Assembly: GCF_051014445.1 (NCBI RefSeq)
Contig: NC_135143.1
Location: 9,610,001-9,674,000 of the forward strand
Source: Colletes latitarsis
Lineage: Eukaryota; Arthropoda; Insecta; Hymenoptera; Colletidae
Direction: 5' to 3'
DNA: 64,000 nucleotides
Part shown: one piece after another, positions 24,248 through 35,990 of the stretch
Layout: each line of letters begins with the position of its first letter
How positions within the stretch are numbered: the stretch's first letter is position 1
Position numbers and translations under genes: made by a program
The notes under the pieces: generated by a model
What the model saw: only the letters and a program-made list of their open reading frames with translations
Databases searched by the model: none
What the model was told of the DNA's origin: nothing

Positions 24248-25730
24248 GTAAGTCAACCATCGAACTTGTCTCTCATCCAGAAACGTGTGACATCGTTGTG
24301 AACACGCCCGTGCACTCAACGGGCTCGATATCGAGCGAAATTAGAAGATAACCTCAAAATTCGTGTTTTCGTTGTCGCAACTTTTCTTACATTTTTTCGC
24401 ACCGTTTACGGAAGCTTTTCTTCCGGCGACTTCTTCCACAGTAACTATCGAGTCGACGAACGATAGAAAAAGCCTAGGTACGGTAGTTATCCTTTACGCA
24501 ATGCGATCTTAACGTACGCGTTGTAATTCCTTTCTAACCCAAACCCAGTAACGATGCGCTCACAGTACACGTCGTATCTGTGATTGTGATCGTATCTTTC
24601 CGAAGAATAGGTTCGCTCTCTCGATTTCTGTTCCGCTCTTTCTCCCTGAAAGGAAGAAACTCTTGAATTCCTCAGAGGACGAGGTCGTAAGCGCCAAAAG
24701 GGTTTCCCCATCGTATCGATACGAAACACACGATTATCTTCGCAAACAGACGTTCGGAACAAAGTCTTTTACATCGTCTTCAATGACTCCGATTCGTAAT
24801 TTAAAAGTACGTCGTGCTTCGAGAAGTCGAAGGTCCGTGCATCGACGACGAGGGTCTGTCAGCGATTTCGAAAACGTTCAAACCTCCGGCGGCAGATTTT
24901 TTGGTTCGTCTTCGTGACCAGAGGGACGGGGGGTCAGACTGTTTTACGAGAATTCGGGCTGGAGATTCGAGTCGGAAAAGAATCGGATAGAGGTCGAAGG
25001 ATACGAGTCGGCCAGTTCGGCGTAGGTAGTCGGTGAACGGAGCTCGTTTTGGCGGGCACCGGTGGCGGCGCTGGCAAGGCTGGAGGAGCCGAGGGGAAAA
25101 GAGCACTGGCGTACCAACTACCAGGTTGTGCCCGCCTACCAGGCGGAGCCCGCATGATCTATAGCGTCATAGAACACCCCTGCCGTCGTAGTAGGAACTC
25201 GGTGGCGACGCCCACGGTGTGGAACGTGCGCGCTGCCCCCGCCGTCGCTGCCTCCGTCACCACCGCCCGCCACTGTCGCCACCGCCGCCGCCGCCACCAC
25301 CACTGCCGCCGCCGGGATGTTTATGCTTTTGCCGCTGTGTCTCTATCTAGTCGCGGCCCCGGCGCTGCGCTGTTCCTCTTCTGCCGTTGCTGCTACCGAT
25401 GCTGCCACCGCCGCCGCCGCCGCCGCCGCCGCTACCGTTGTCGGTCGCCGTTGTCGTTGGCGTTGGCATCGTGGTCGCCGTGGCTGTTCTACTCCTACCT
25501 CGTACTTATCCGGCTCCTTCCACCTTGCGTTCATTACCGCTAAACATTCCTGTCAATTAAAACTGCACCGACGCCCGATTTACTGCCAGCTCACCGTTCG
25601 TCCTTCGTAAGATCCCTTCCCCGGTGGATTTTGCAGCTCCGATATTAATGGCCCCGTGGAAACGTTTTGCTCTCTACTTTTTTCCCAAGTTTCACCGAAC
25701 TCGCGGCTCAAGGTTCGATACGCTTTTCGA
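24248..25730. other. GC-rich DNA downstream of the candidate donor
   Basis: No supported gene. Includes CCG/GCC triplet-rich DNA at about 25200-25440 and a small pair of near-repeats (CTACCAGG and CTACCAGGCGG) at about 25120-25145. Confidence 0.4.
25404..25432 (+). repeat. (CCG)n triplet run
   Basis: About nine GCC/CCG units. It explains the poly-Ala-like and poly-Arg-like readings of the surrounding frames. Confidence 0.85.
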
Positions 25731-26075
25731 TTAACACGTTTGACCGTCGCAAGACCTCCTACGATCGCTGTCTACGAAATATCTTGAACGTAAGACTCGC
25801 GAAACGATAGTCGGGACATTTTTTGGATATTTTATCGATAAGCATGTTTTTTTATAGTCGAAGCCCCTTCTCGCTAAAAGTTATGTATTTTTTTTATTTT
25901 TTAGTATTAAATAGATTCCAATCGCTCATAGAGAACCACACTTTATCGTTGTTACGCATCCGTGACGGCGGATTGAAACGAGAAGCAAATTGTTGCATAA
26001 ATAATATGATAAGCTAAACGCGTGTCGTATAATTTAAACGATACAACGGTAGATGCGTGGCAACGAACGTGTTAA
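25731..26075. repeat. inverted-repeat element, family D copy 1
   Basis: Left end TTAACACGTTTGACCGTCGC and right end (inverted) TTAACACGTTCGTTGCCACG form imperfect terminal repeats. The interior is AT-rich and non-coding. Confidence 0.45.
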
Positions 26076-26756
26076 GTACGAGTTCATAAATTGTGCTTGT
26101 ACCGTTTAAGAAATCTTGTGGGAGTACAATTTAGAAATTGTGATATCCGTTGCAAAAAATATCTATTTAATCTTCATGATAATTGCAATTTATAATTTAA
26201 AATTTTCTACGATCAACCTGGTCGGTAGCAATAGAGAAATTGAAGGTGTACGATTTAGGTAACCGACACATCAGACACTGCAATTCTCTTGGTAACGAGT
26301 CAAGTGTTCGTCGTTTGGATTCCCCTTATTTCGTTTTCAAAAACATCAATATTTTTAATATCAATAAATATTTCTAAAAACCATATCGAGTGTATCCAAA
26401 AGATAGAAATTGTCGTGAGAGATATTATCATTGTCCAACGTGTCTTGGTTATTATATTACACTAGTTACATTATTTGCAAAGGTTTAATTCTATTTTTCG
26501 GTCAGTTCTTGTTGACCTTTTTACGAATAAACGCTTAGTTCTCTGTTACATACCGACTTTTATTTTTCTTCCACTATCTATTACTCACCCCTATTTATCA
26601 CGGTTATATTCGGGCTAGAAATAAGTCCGATTTCGTAAGATAACTCGTAGGCGGCATCAGGTGACAGGTTGTCAGCATCGAGTTAACACGTAGGCGGTAG
26701 TCAACGCGTAACAACGCCTGGCATTGGACCACATTCGATCCCGACTTAATCTCTTA

Positions 26757-26884
26757 TTAACGCGTTACTATCCATTGTTACGAGCAAAAATCAGTATTTA
26801 GGTACTAGAAAATTGAAGACTTATTTGTAAAAAAAAATGGAGTATCAAGGAATCTCGTGACTTGCGTGACAACGAATGCGTTAA
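26757..26884. repeat. inverted-repeat element, family D copy 2 (short)
   Basis: Left end TTAACGCGTTACTATCCATT and the inverted right end TTAACGCATTCGTTGTCACG resemble the ends of the 25731-26075 element. About 128 bp in total. Confidence 0.4.
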
Positions 26885-29060
26885 ATTAGCTTGAATTTCG
26901 TTATTTCTTTGATCTATAATGGAAATCACAAATATAATAATTATCGTTGATACGATAATACGGTTGTGTTGGGTTGCAATATGGCGCTGGCCACTACCGT
27001 TTCGACTCGAGGCGCGACTATCGTACAATAAATTGTTTCGTTCGTGAATTCTATAAGGTCACATCGCGCGGCAAATCTGTCGAACAAAGTTCAAAGAAGC
27101 ATCGATTAAAACGCATCTGTCCGTTTTCGTCGAAAAACAATGATCCGTTTCCGACGCGCCAGCGGATCCGCTTCAGCAACGTCTGCCATCAAATCGTTGA
27201 AATAAATGATTCAATTTGTAAAGACCAATGGATAGTAGTTGATTCGTTCAGACACGCCGATGATTCATCGGATTGGATAACTCACTGGGCTGCAGGACAC
27301 CGGTGAACAAACACGTTGTAGTTTTTAAATCTAGTTGTACTTTATTTATCGTTTCAATTATTCCAACGTTTACGCTCTTCGCGAGCGGGACGAACGATAA
27401 ATGTCGAAGAAAAATACGAATACATTACATTCTATATTATACCACAGATTTCTCGCTCGAACGCAACAGGATTGGGACGTCTTTTAAAGTCCTTTAGCTA
27501 TATTATTATTGTATAATAATATAACAATTTAAATTCTATAAGAAAAATTGTCCACTAGAAACGCAACTTTTCGAGCTTTGAAAATATTTTTGTGAAAACG
27601 ATCGACTACTGGGTGGCGACTAATTATCGACGAAGCGATCCTTCATTTGCATATTTTTAACTCCCGAACACGACCGGAGACAGGCATTGATTTCGTTCGT
27701 CTTTCAATTTCGAGTCGACGAGGAACGTCTCCTTCGAAAGAAATTTCTACGGTACGTCGAGCCGTATCCTTGGCGATCGTCACGCCCGAGTTTTACGCCA
27801 ATGGTGCTGGGGATTCGTAGCGGCGGAGGCGACTGTCATAAAGAGTATTTTATTTCGACGATTGCGGTGCCGTTTTTGTTCTGGGGTCGCGAAGCGATCG
27901 TGTCGTTTCTACGCGCGTCAGGCCAATTCAACGTCGGCGACATTCGCGGCCCGACGTTTACGAGATCGTTTATTAGGTGACGTTCCCATCGAGTGGTTTT
28001 GCCGGGAGCTGGATCTTCCCCCCTTTTCTAGAAACCACGTTAAAGATGATTCCAACTTATCGCGACGCGCCATCGAGAACGTTACATCGCGGAGGTTTCG
28101 ACAGAATTTTGGCGTGGAGGTCGCGGATCAAAGAAAACGTTCCGTCACAACGTGTGCCTATAAAATATTCCATTAATTAAGAACGCGAAAAACGAAAGTG
28201 GACCGGCAACTTTATCGTACACGAATTAATTAAACGGAAACTAATGGAATTCCTCGTCGATTACGCTTTATTCTGATCGAGATGAACGATCGGATCGGTG
28301 ATTTAAAAGAGATCGTGGATTAAATAATCTTGGATTTCTCGCAACGGTTCCGATCGATTCGGCGCGTTCCCTATTTTTTGGCGAAGCTGGCCGAATCGTT
28401 GTCGGAAAATAACTTTTTTCCACGAAGGAAGAACCATCGGGGAGAGTTAAAAGAATCGAAAAACGGCGTTGCGCGCGCGTGGTACGCGTCAGTTGCGTTT
28501 GTGTCTCTGGGTAACTGCGGGGGTTCCTTTTACGAGCGTTCCCGTCGTCGGCGGACGAGACCGGAGGCATTAAACTTGCGAATATTTCGAAAGACGTCCC
28601 GTTATGCAACGACAATGTGGGTCAGTGCACAAGTCCACTGTGTACGTTTGCTCGTTTTGTACCGTCAGCTCCCCGCGGAACCCGAAATAAGTGCAGCTCG
28701 TAAAATAAAGTACTGCACACCGCTTTTCCCGGCTATCTATTGCGGTGCCACCATCGATCTTACGTACGATTCCATGACGTTCAAAAATTTGCTTATACGC
28801 CCGCTAAAACGCACGTCTCCCCCTTTTCCGCGTAACGTTGTCGCAGTAACCATCGGGTCCTTTCTAAACATCGCCTTATGAAATTAGTTTTTTACGTACG
28901 CTCCGGAACAGGATCTCTACGACTTGCACGTAACACTAGTGGCACTCTACAAATTAATTAACTACTATATTACGTGTCCCGATATTTCAGAATACATTAA
29001 GTTCTATGTTCTAATCGGAAACTTACATATTTCTCGTATTTTATATCGAACGTTTGTAAA
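26885..29060. other. non-coding mix with a GC island at 27.6-28.9 kb
   Basis: The 183-codon frame at 28330-28881 and its antisense partner have no recognised domain. Nothing else is supported. Confidence 0.4.
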
Positions 29061-29180
29061 TTAATTCGCAAATTAGAATCCATTAGCGGTTATTTTAAAT
29101 TGAAATTCAGGCGAGCGAAGTTACGAGCAAAGCTAGTTAACGAGTCAATCTAAAATTTGTATTCGTTAGTTATGAATAAA
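29061..29180 (+). repeat. fragment of the hAT-like miniature family
   Basis: Shares TTAGAATCCATTAGCGG and CAGGCGAGCGA with 14225-14290, in the same order and orientation. Ends are decayed. Confidence 0.6.
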
Positions 29181-32100
29181 TATTTGCCATACCGGTTTCT
29201 GTATTAATGGTAACAAATTTTCTAACTATATCGATCCTTCGTACGACCCTTTCAGACCATCTGTCGTTAACACCGTTTGCTCTAATTTGGTTATACGACC
29301 GTCTCCCAACATTTATTTCTTGGCTTGTATCCTTCGTCATTGTGTGCTCCGTTATTATTATTTTTTTTTGTTCTTTATTATTCTTTAACATTGTTTCTTA
29401 CCGTATCAAAAGCTACCGTTTATATTAATTCCTTGCCTGATAATATCGAGTCAGTCTCGCGCATACTACCGGCCAAACATGGCAAACACGAGTTGCATTC
29501 GAGATATAAATTATGGCCTGGACAGGATGAAAATGAGCAACCTCGTAGTAAAATTAATTGCATTCTGTTTTATTGCTCGCCGCTTGGTGTTCTTTTAAAA
29601 CAATTAATTTTTTAAACTTTCTCGTCACAATTCCGCGATCTTGCGCGCAAACCGGCAAAGACGGGTTTGGATGTTCGTTTCGGTGTACGTGAAGTTAAGT
29701 GCGTATTAAGTAAATACGACATGGAGTCGCAAATTAAATCGTAACGCAACGGGTTAATAATTATCAAAATTATGATGCTCTAATTTATACACGCGTAAAT
29801 CGAAAAAGTAAATTCCTCGTTTATTTCGGAGAAAAATTTATTTTTATTTGATTTACGTAACACAGTAACGGTCAATGATAAATTTTAATTATAAGAAAGA
29901 GCAAAATGGAAGGCAGGAAGAAGATAGCGTACATGAAGTTTTGCAATAAACGGAGTGCAGGGATTACAGAACGTTTAAATGAATAACTACTTCGAAAGAG
30001 TTAATGGTACAGCGTATAGAGTTTGCTTGCTTACAAATTCTTGCAAGGGGATCTCGGTTGATTAGATTAGTCTTAAATGATCGGTAACGAGGAAACGGTA
30101 TGCTAAGTAAAGGCTACGTTTTTAAGCATGTTAGGAATTAGATATAAATATAGGAAACGGTTGCAACCTGAGTTTGACTTACGCGTAAAAGTAACGATGC
30201 ATCAAAGTTGGCCCCAGCGAAACAACCCCATCCATCAGGGGTAGATTCAAGGAAGGTGGCCTCTTCCACCAACAGTTATCGAATCTACAATAAATATATT
30301 TATTGTTAATATTACACTACGATCCATAAACGCAAAAGAAGGTTTAAAAGTATATTTTTGTATACTTTTAATTATTTAACCTCCCCTCCCCATTGATATT
30401 AAGTGCTTTTAACAATTTTTAATTTATTATGTATTACTTGAATACAAATCGTACTGTTTTAATATAAGGTGATTGATTCTGTTTTATTTTACGGCTATAA
30501 ACGTGTTACATCGACTACACAGATACCACGAAACATTTTTACGACGGTGCATAAAATCTTCAACTTTATTTATGGGGTACAACGTTTCAAAAGTTTGTGA
30601 ACCCCTATTCGAGAGATTATCATACTACATTCGGTTACGGAGACCTGCAATTTAAATAGGGGAGAGCTGCCGAGAGTTGCGTATGCCTACACCGTCTTCG
30701 AAACGAGGAACAAATTAAATAACCAGACAGCGTCGTTAAAATATTTACGACGGATTAATTTGCTCTTAATAAAAAGTGTCTGTCATTTCTTTCAAAATTA
30801 ACAAGAAATATAAAGGCGACTCTTTCCTTCCTGCGTTTCGTATTTCCAAGTTTAGAATTCCTCGCGAAAAGCGTTATTTTCGTGAAGCGTAAAAATCATG
30901 AAAAAAATCTGTGATTCGAATTTGCAAGACGCGGAGTTCATATCGCCGACCACGCGATCGAAGGCCGAGCATACAATTCGTAACGAAACATTGACGAAGC
31001 AAAAAAAAAAAGAAATTGTTGAACTGATTTTTTACACTCGAAATCGTACCTGGATAAAAACGGTCGATCGTAAGGCTACGCGCGGAACATTTGCTACAAC
31101 GGGCAAGCAAAATGCAGACGCTTGAAAATAGATCCACTATCGACGTTTTGTTTCCCGCGTTCGTGTTCCCATAAATTCGTAACGAAAAATCGCGTATACA
31201 AAATAGTTTTTCTAGCATCGATTGGCTTTCGTTAAATATTTCTCGTTCACTGCCGAATTGAATCGCGTCTGCAGCCGTACGGTGCCCGGGTGGCTTTTTG
31301 CATTTATTGTTTCATCGGTGCGCCGTTACTGTTTCCCTCCATCAGGCTGCTCCGCTGGCTCATCGGTTTTCGCTCATTTTCGAAACAAGTTGGATGGCCA
31401 GCGACTAAGATTTCGAGCGACGAATAAAACATGATGGTCGGTAAAGATTCTATCCGAAAATTCTGATTCCGCGCGTACGTCGATTGGCAGAAAGATTCGA
31501 GCAAAAGGGTAGGGAGAATGGACAGGGGAGATCTGCGTTCGAGGATGTAATTCGAGACGAGCCCAGCTCGAGATGACGCACAATCCACTAAAATGGGATA
31601 AATTTGGCCAAAACACCGCTTAAAGAACAACCGTGAAATTTTATACGTGCATTACTAATGTTTTAGAATAAAGTACAATATTATAAAAGGGAAGAATTAT
31701 ATTTTTAGTGGCAGGGAGGGTAAAGGGACGACCAAAATCTCACGTAAAAGGGATGCTCGATAACTTTACATTTTTATTATTATTGTACGGTTTGCACGAG
31801 AGCTTAATTGTACACAAGAAGATACAAAATGTAGGAACGAGAATAATACACTAATTATTAAAGCGAACATTAAAACCAAGACTAAAACTAAAACATGGAA
31901 CTAAATCTTAATGAAAGCGAACGATATTGGAAATGAACATTATAACGTTCCCGAGAGTCATCGTATGTAAAGGCCCTGTTAATAGAACTTCTAAAAGAAT
32001 TTTAACGACGATGATATCGATAATGATAATCTATTGTACGGTTAACCTCGTTCAAGTATACGTATAATACAGTACAGAAAAATAAATCAGTGATAGTAAG

Positions 32101-33000
32101 TTTAGAATGTTCTTTAAATGCAATAAAACGGAGGAATTTCTGTTGTATACTTTCTATCGTCTGTTTATGTTTGATTAGGTTGCCTAGCTATATAACCGAT
32201 GTATATTCAATTTTGGAGTTTTCGATGTAGCCTTTGCGGTCTCAAAAATAGCTCGAGCCTCGGTAGTCGACGATTAGAATTCGAGACCGGATGAGAAGTC
32301 CCGCCGAACAGACTCGTACTTGTTTGAAAAGAATTTCTCCGGCGTTTTGGCGCGGACGAATAGCAGACGACCCCCCGCAGTTTATCGAATTATCGCGCGT
32401 TTACCAGGACCTGGTTTTTTCATACCGATCAAAGTCCACGGAACCGTGATGGCCGCCGATGCATTATATTTCGAGCGCGGGGGATACATCAGTCGGTATC
32501 TCTGATCTAAACCATCAACGTCTGGCGTCGCGGGGCGCGCTCTCGCGCGATCGTACTTTAACGTTCTTTCCTCGTACCGCTCGCATATTTTCGCGCTTGT
32601 TCAAACTTTACGACCTCGATAAACTTCCCGCGTTTCTAACGTAACGAAATGATTTTGGCGCGATTCGTGAATTATCGGATATCGAAGGCGTCGGGATTCC
32701 CTCGACGAACGCCCACGTAACCGTCAAATCTCCCGAACCTTCTACAGCGACCATAAACTCTGTTTCTTAGACAATATAATAATAATAATACGTCTTCATA
32801 GCACGCATTTCCATCGCTCTAAATCGTATCTTCGTCAACGTTAATAATTTTAAGGATCTATTTGATTTTTTTATTTTATTTGTACGTTTCATAACCTCAT
32901 AAGGTCTCATACTTTTTAATTAATAAAATGATAATAATGAGAGGTATACGCAGAGATGGAGACAATTTTATTCGAATAACATCCGCACTTAGTAATTTTA
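29181..33000. other. AT-rich DNA with short GC patches, no gene
   Basis: No coding frame with recognisable content. A non-AT block at about 30205-30285 (CCATCCATCAGGGG and nearby CCTCTTCCACC) stands out in an AT-rich context and could be a conserved non-coding segment. A GC patch lies at 32.3-32.7 kb. Confidence 0.35.
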
Positions 33001-33058
33001 ACGAGGGATTTCCTCGTCTCCAGAGACGAAACTACAAGGGGAACCTCGTAGTCCTTTT
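33001..33058 (+). other. cluster of three short hairpins followed by a T-run
   Basis: ACGAGG (33001-33006) pairs with CCTCGT (33012-33017). CGTCTC (33015-33020) pairs with GAGACG (33023-33028), overlapping the first stem by three bases. ACTAC-AGG (33031-33039) pairs with CCT-GTAGT (33044-33052) around a GGAA loop. CCTTTTTC follows at 33053-33060. Whether this is transcribed is unknown. Confidence 0.35.
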
Positions 33059-35990
33059 TCTAAACAACTGCTGATACCAACAGTACCTTCTTCTTCTTGC
33101 TATTCGATCGAGATCGGTGGCGGGATTTTCCGACATCTAGATAATCCCACGATCGCTAACTCTGGGCCTCCCAATCTTTTCAATATGGCGTCGCTCGCCT
33201 GTCGTCACGGCTTAGCTTTGTCAGGGCAAGGTTTACCTGCGCGCGGTCACTATTGCGCGGGTCATGGCAGGTAACCTGTCCGACCATAACGTCCGCAAAA
33301 AATCCTCGTTTGCTATCGTACCTGCTAGGTTCCGCATCTGCTAAAGGAATCGCGACATTGATAGCCGCTAAAGTACAAATAGAAACGCATCGATACCTTT
33401 CGAAAATGAAAGTGAAAACTAAAAATTACTATACTCGGCCCGTAATAATATTTTCATCGGTTGCTTTCGGTACAGAACCTTCATTTTTCCATGTTGTATT
33501 TTAAAAATAAACGAATCGATCATTGAGAATAGAAACACGTGCAAGATATATTTTCGTAATCAGTACGGAACAAACTTCTCAATAATGTATTAATACGTGT
33601 ACTATCCTCCGATAGACAGTTTAAAAATACCAGAAAGCAACGCGACTAAAACTGTGCAATATTATCTGGGACGCTGTAACGAATCCTCGAGTTCGGGATC
33701 TCTGTTAGTCTCGGAAACAAGTGGAAACGATCGAAATCGCGCGCCGTATTTAAAAGCACGGTTTAAAATCGTTTGATAATTTTGGTGGTCGAGCGTCCAC
33801 GGTTGTCGTTCCAAAAGTAAGCCACGCGTTCGCAGTTTTACGCGACGCATTTTCGCGACGACAAGTACAACCGTAGGAACATAAATTCACCGACGATATA
33901 TCTCGTTTTATTAGGCTATATTACGCGCAGTGTATAGTGCCGCCATATTAGTCGAAATAACTTATTTTCCTTTGACAGAGACGTCAACGTTACTTCGTCG
34001 TACGTGTTTTATCGGTTCGAAGAAAATGTTTGATTTCAGCTTGTACAACGTTCGATTAATTTTCGCGGTAAAAATTTTATCCCAGCATCGACAGAGAAAC
34101 TTGTGGCTAGCTTTAGTATACTCGGCAGGAATTAACAACGAATCATGCAGAAGATCGTGCATCGGGGAAACAAACTGGCGACTTCGCGTATGCCAGCATT
34201 TTCGCAGGACATTTATAATGCATACAGGGTGTACCATAATGTGGAAGAACCGCCGTGGTTTGAGGATACAAAAGGAATTAAAAAAATTCCTACAACCATG
34301 CGTTCTGTTTGAGCTTGTTTCCAACTTGTAACCGTTTTTAAAATTTTGTAATTCATCAGAAACTAAACTCAGCTAGCGTAATTGATTCTACTAAACTGTT
34401 GCGAACAATATTCGATAATTCCTTTTCCTTTTTAATGAAAAATTTATAGAGGCCATGTCAATTTCCTAGGAAGTTTCATAATATGTACCGAGCAGAGATC
34501 GTAAGTTGTCGAGTATCCACAAACTTTTCGGTACAGAGGTAAGAAGTCACTTACTTCGCCTAATCCCTTCCAGACATCCCCACCTTCAATTTTTTAGCGA
34601 TCGCACTAGTTCCGTGCTTCGTCGTCACACGATTTACTTGTGGATGCGATCTAGAAGTGGTATCTTACCTTCTCTGTACAATACGTATTGCTGAATGAAA
34701 AGAAAAATGGAATACGAGAAAACTGTATTTGACGAGCAAAATTTTGATCTAAATAAAAATTTCGAACGACGTTGATCGTTATATAAAAATTAAAATTTGA
34801 AGTATAGAATAAAATATTATTTCACATTGATCGAATAAATATTTTAAATCAGTACAAAAGTAAATTTATGACGAACAGATATGTATTGTGTAGAGATTGT
34901 ACGTTTCCGAGTACCTCTACCTTTGTATTTTTAGTGAGCACGGTGGTTCGATATTTCCTCTTTCTTACTTTGTGCTCAAAGTAAATAGATATCTATATTT
35001 ATTTTTAATTTTTATTTAACGACTTTACTCGCTAAATGAAACAAAGCAACGAACACAAAGGAAATACGTCAAGTAAGATGAAAAGGCAAGGTTCGACGAA
35101 TGAGGCTATTTTAGAACCTACTCCAAACACAAATGTTTTTTTGGATTTATTGAAAATCCAATGAATAATTACGCGATTCGAAACGCCATCGGCTTCAATA
35201 CACTTCCACATTTTATATTCACTTTCTTCCAAATTATATTACGTTCGTCTGACCCAATATTAGATTTACATCCATCGCAAGAAATATCACATTTTTAGAA
35301 CAAAATTTTATTCTGTACACTGGTTTACTCTATAATTTGATCCCGAGGGACACTTTCTTGGAGAATCCTTCGACATAATTTAGGATTTACTCGTTTCTTA
35401 AATCTGTCAGCAACCACTCCAACAAGTTTTGAAACCGACATTCTTGGACCCCTTTTTTGTTTCACGGCGAATTATATTAGCTTCTCTTTTCATTAGTCAC
35501 CACGACCAACCAGAATATGCTTCACCGCGAAGCAATTTTTCAGTTTTTGATTTTGTTTCGGTATCGTAGAATATCGAGGATAGAGAAGGAAGACTAACGT
35601 GACAGTCACCATGTTAATTATTAATTCGTTGTCGTTTCCATTTGTTTTCATTGTCTCTGGGCATGTTATCGACAATTTCAACCGTTTGATAATATACACA
35701 ATATCGAATATATTTCACTGTTACAACGATATTTATGTTAAAAATGTTAGGTCTGGGTTAACGTATGCACTTTTAACTTATTCTGGCAATATTTAATCAA
35801 AAACCTAAATGCTCTGCAAATGTTAGATAGAGTGTATAATAGTGTGCGTTAGTCTCGATATTTGACACTTTAGGGCGTTCGTACTAAATGCAAAACCTCG
35901 GAAACGATGAAAGTCGTGGGTGGTTTGGAACGGTATTGGCATCGTTAAAGATAGAAATTTCGTTTCCGAATAAAATTAAAATTCGTGCAG
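33059..35990. other. mostly AT-rich intergenic DNA
   Basis: The 133-codon frame at 33930-34331 overlaps a 120-codon antisense frame and has no domain. CAGGGTGTACCAT at about 34224 resembles a transposon end, but no partner was found. Confidence 0.35.

Noticed and set aside
28330..28881. 183-codon + strand frame
   Set aside because: No domain or splice context, and an overlapping antisense frame of 115 codons; GC-rich chance frame most likely.
33930..34331. 133-codon + strand frame
   Set aside because: No motif, and it is nearly fully overlapped by a 120-codon antisense frame.
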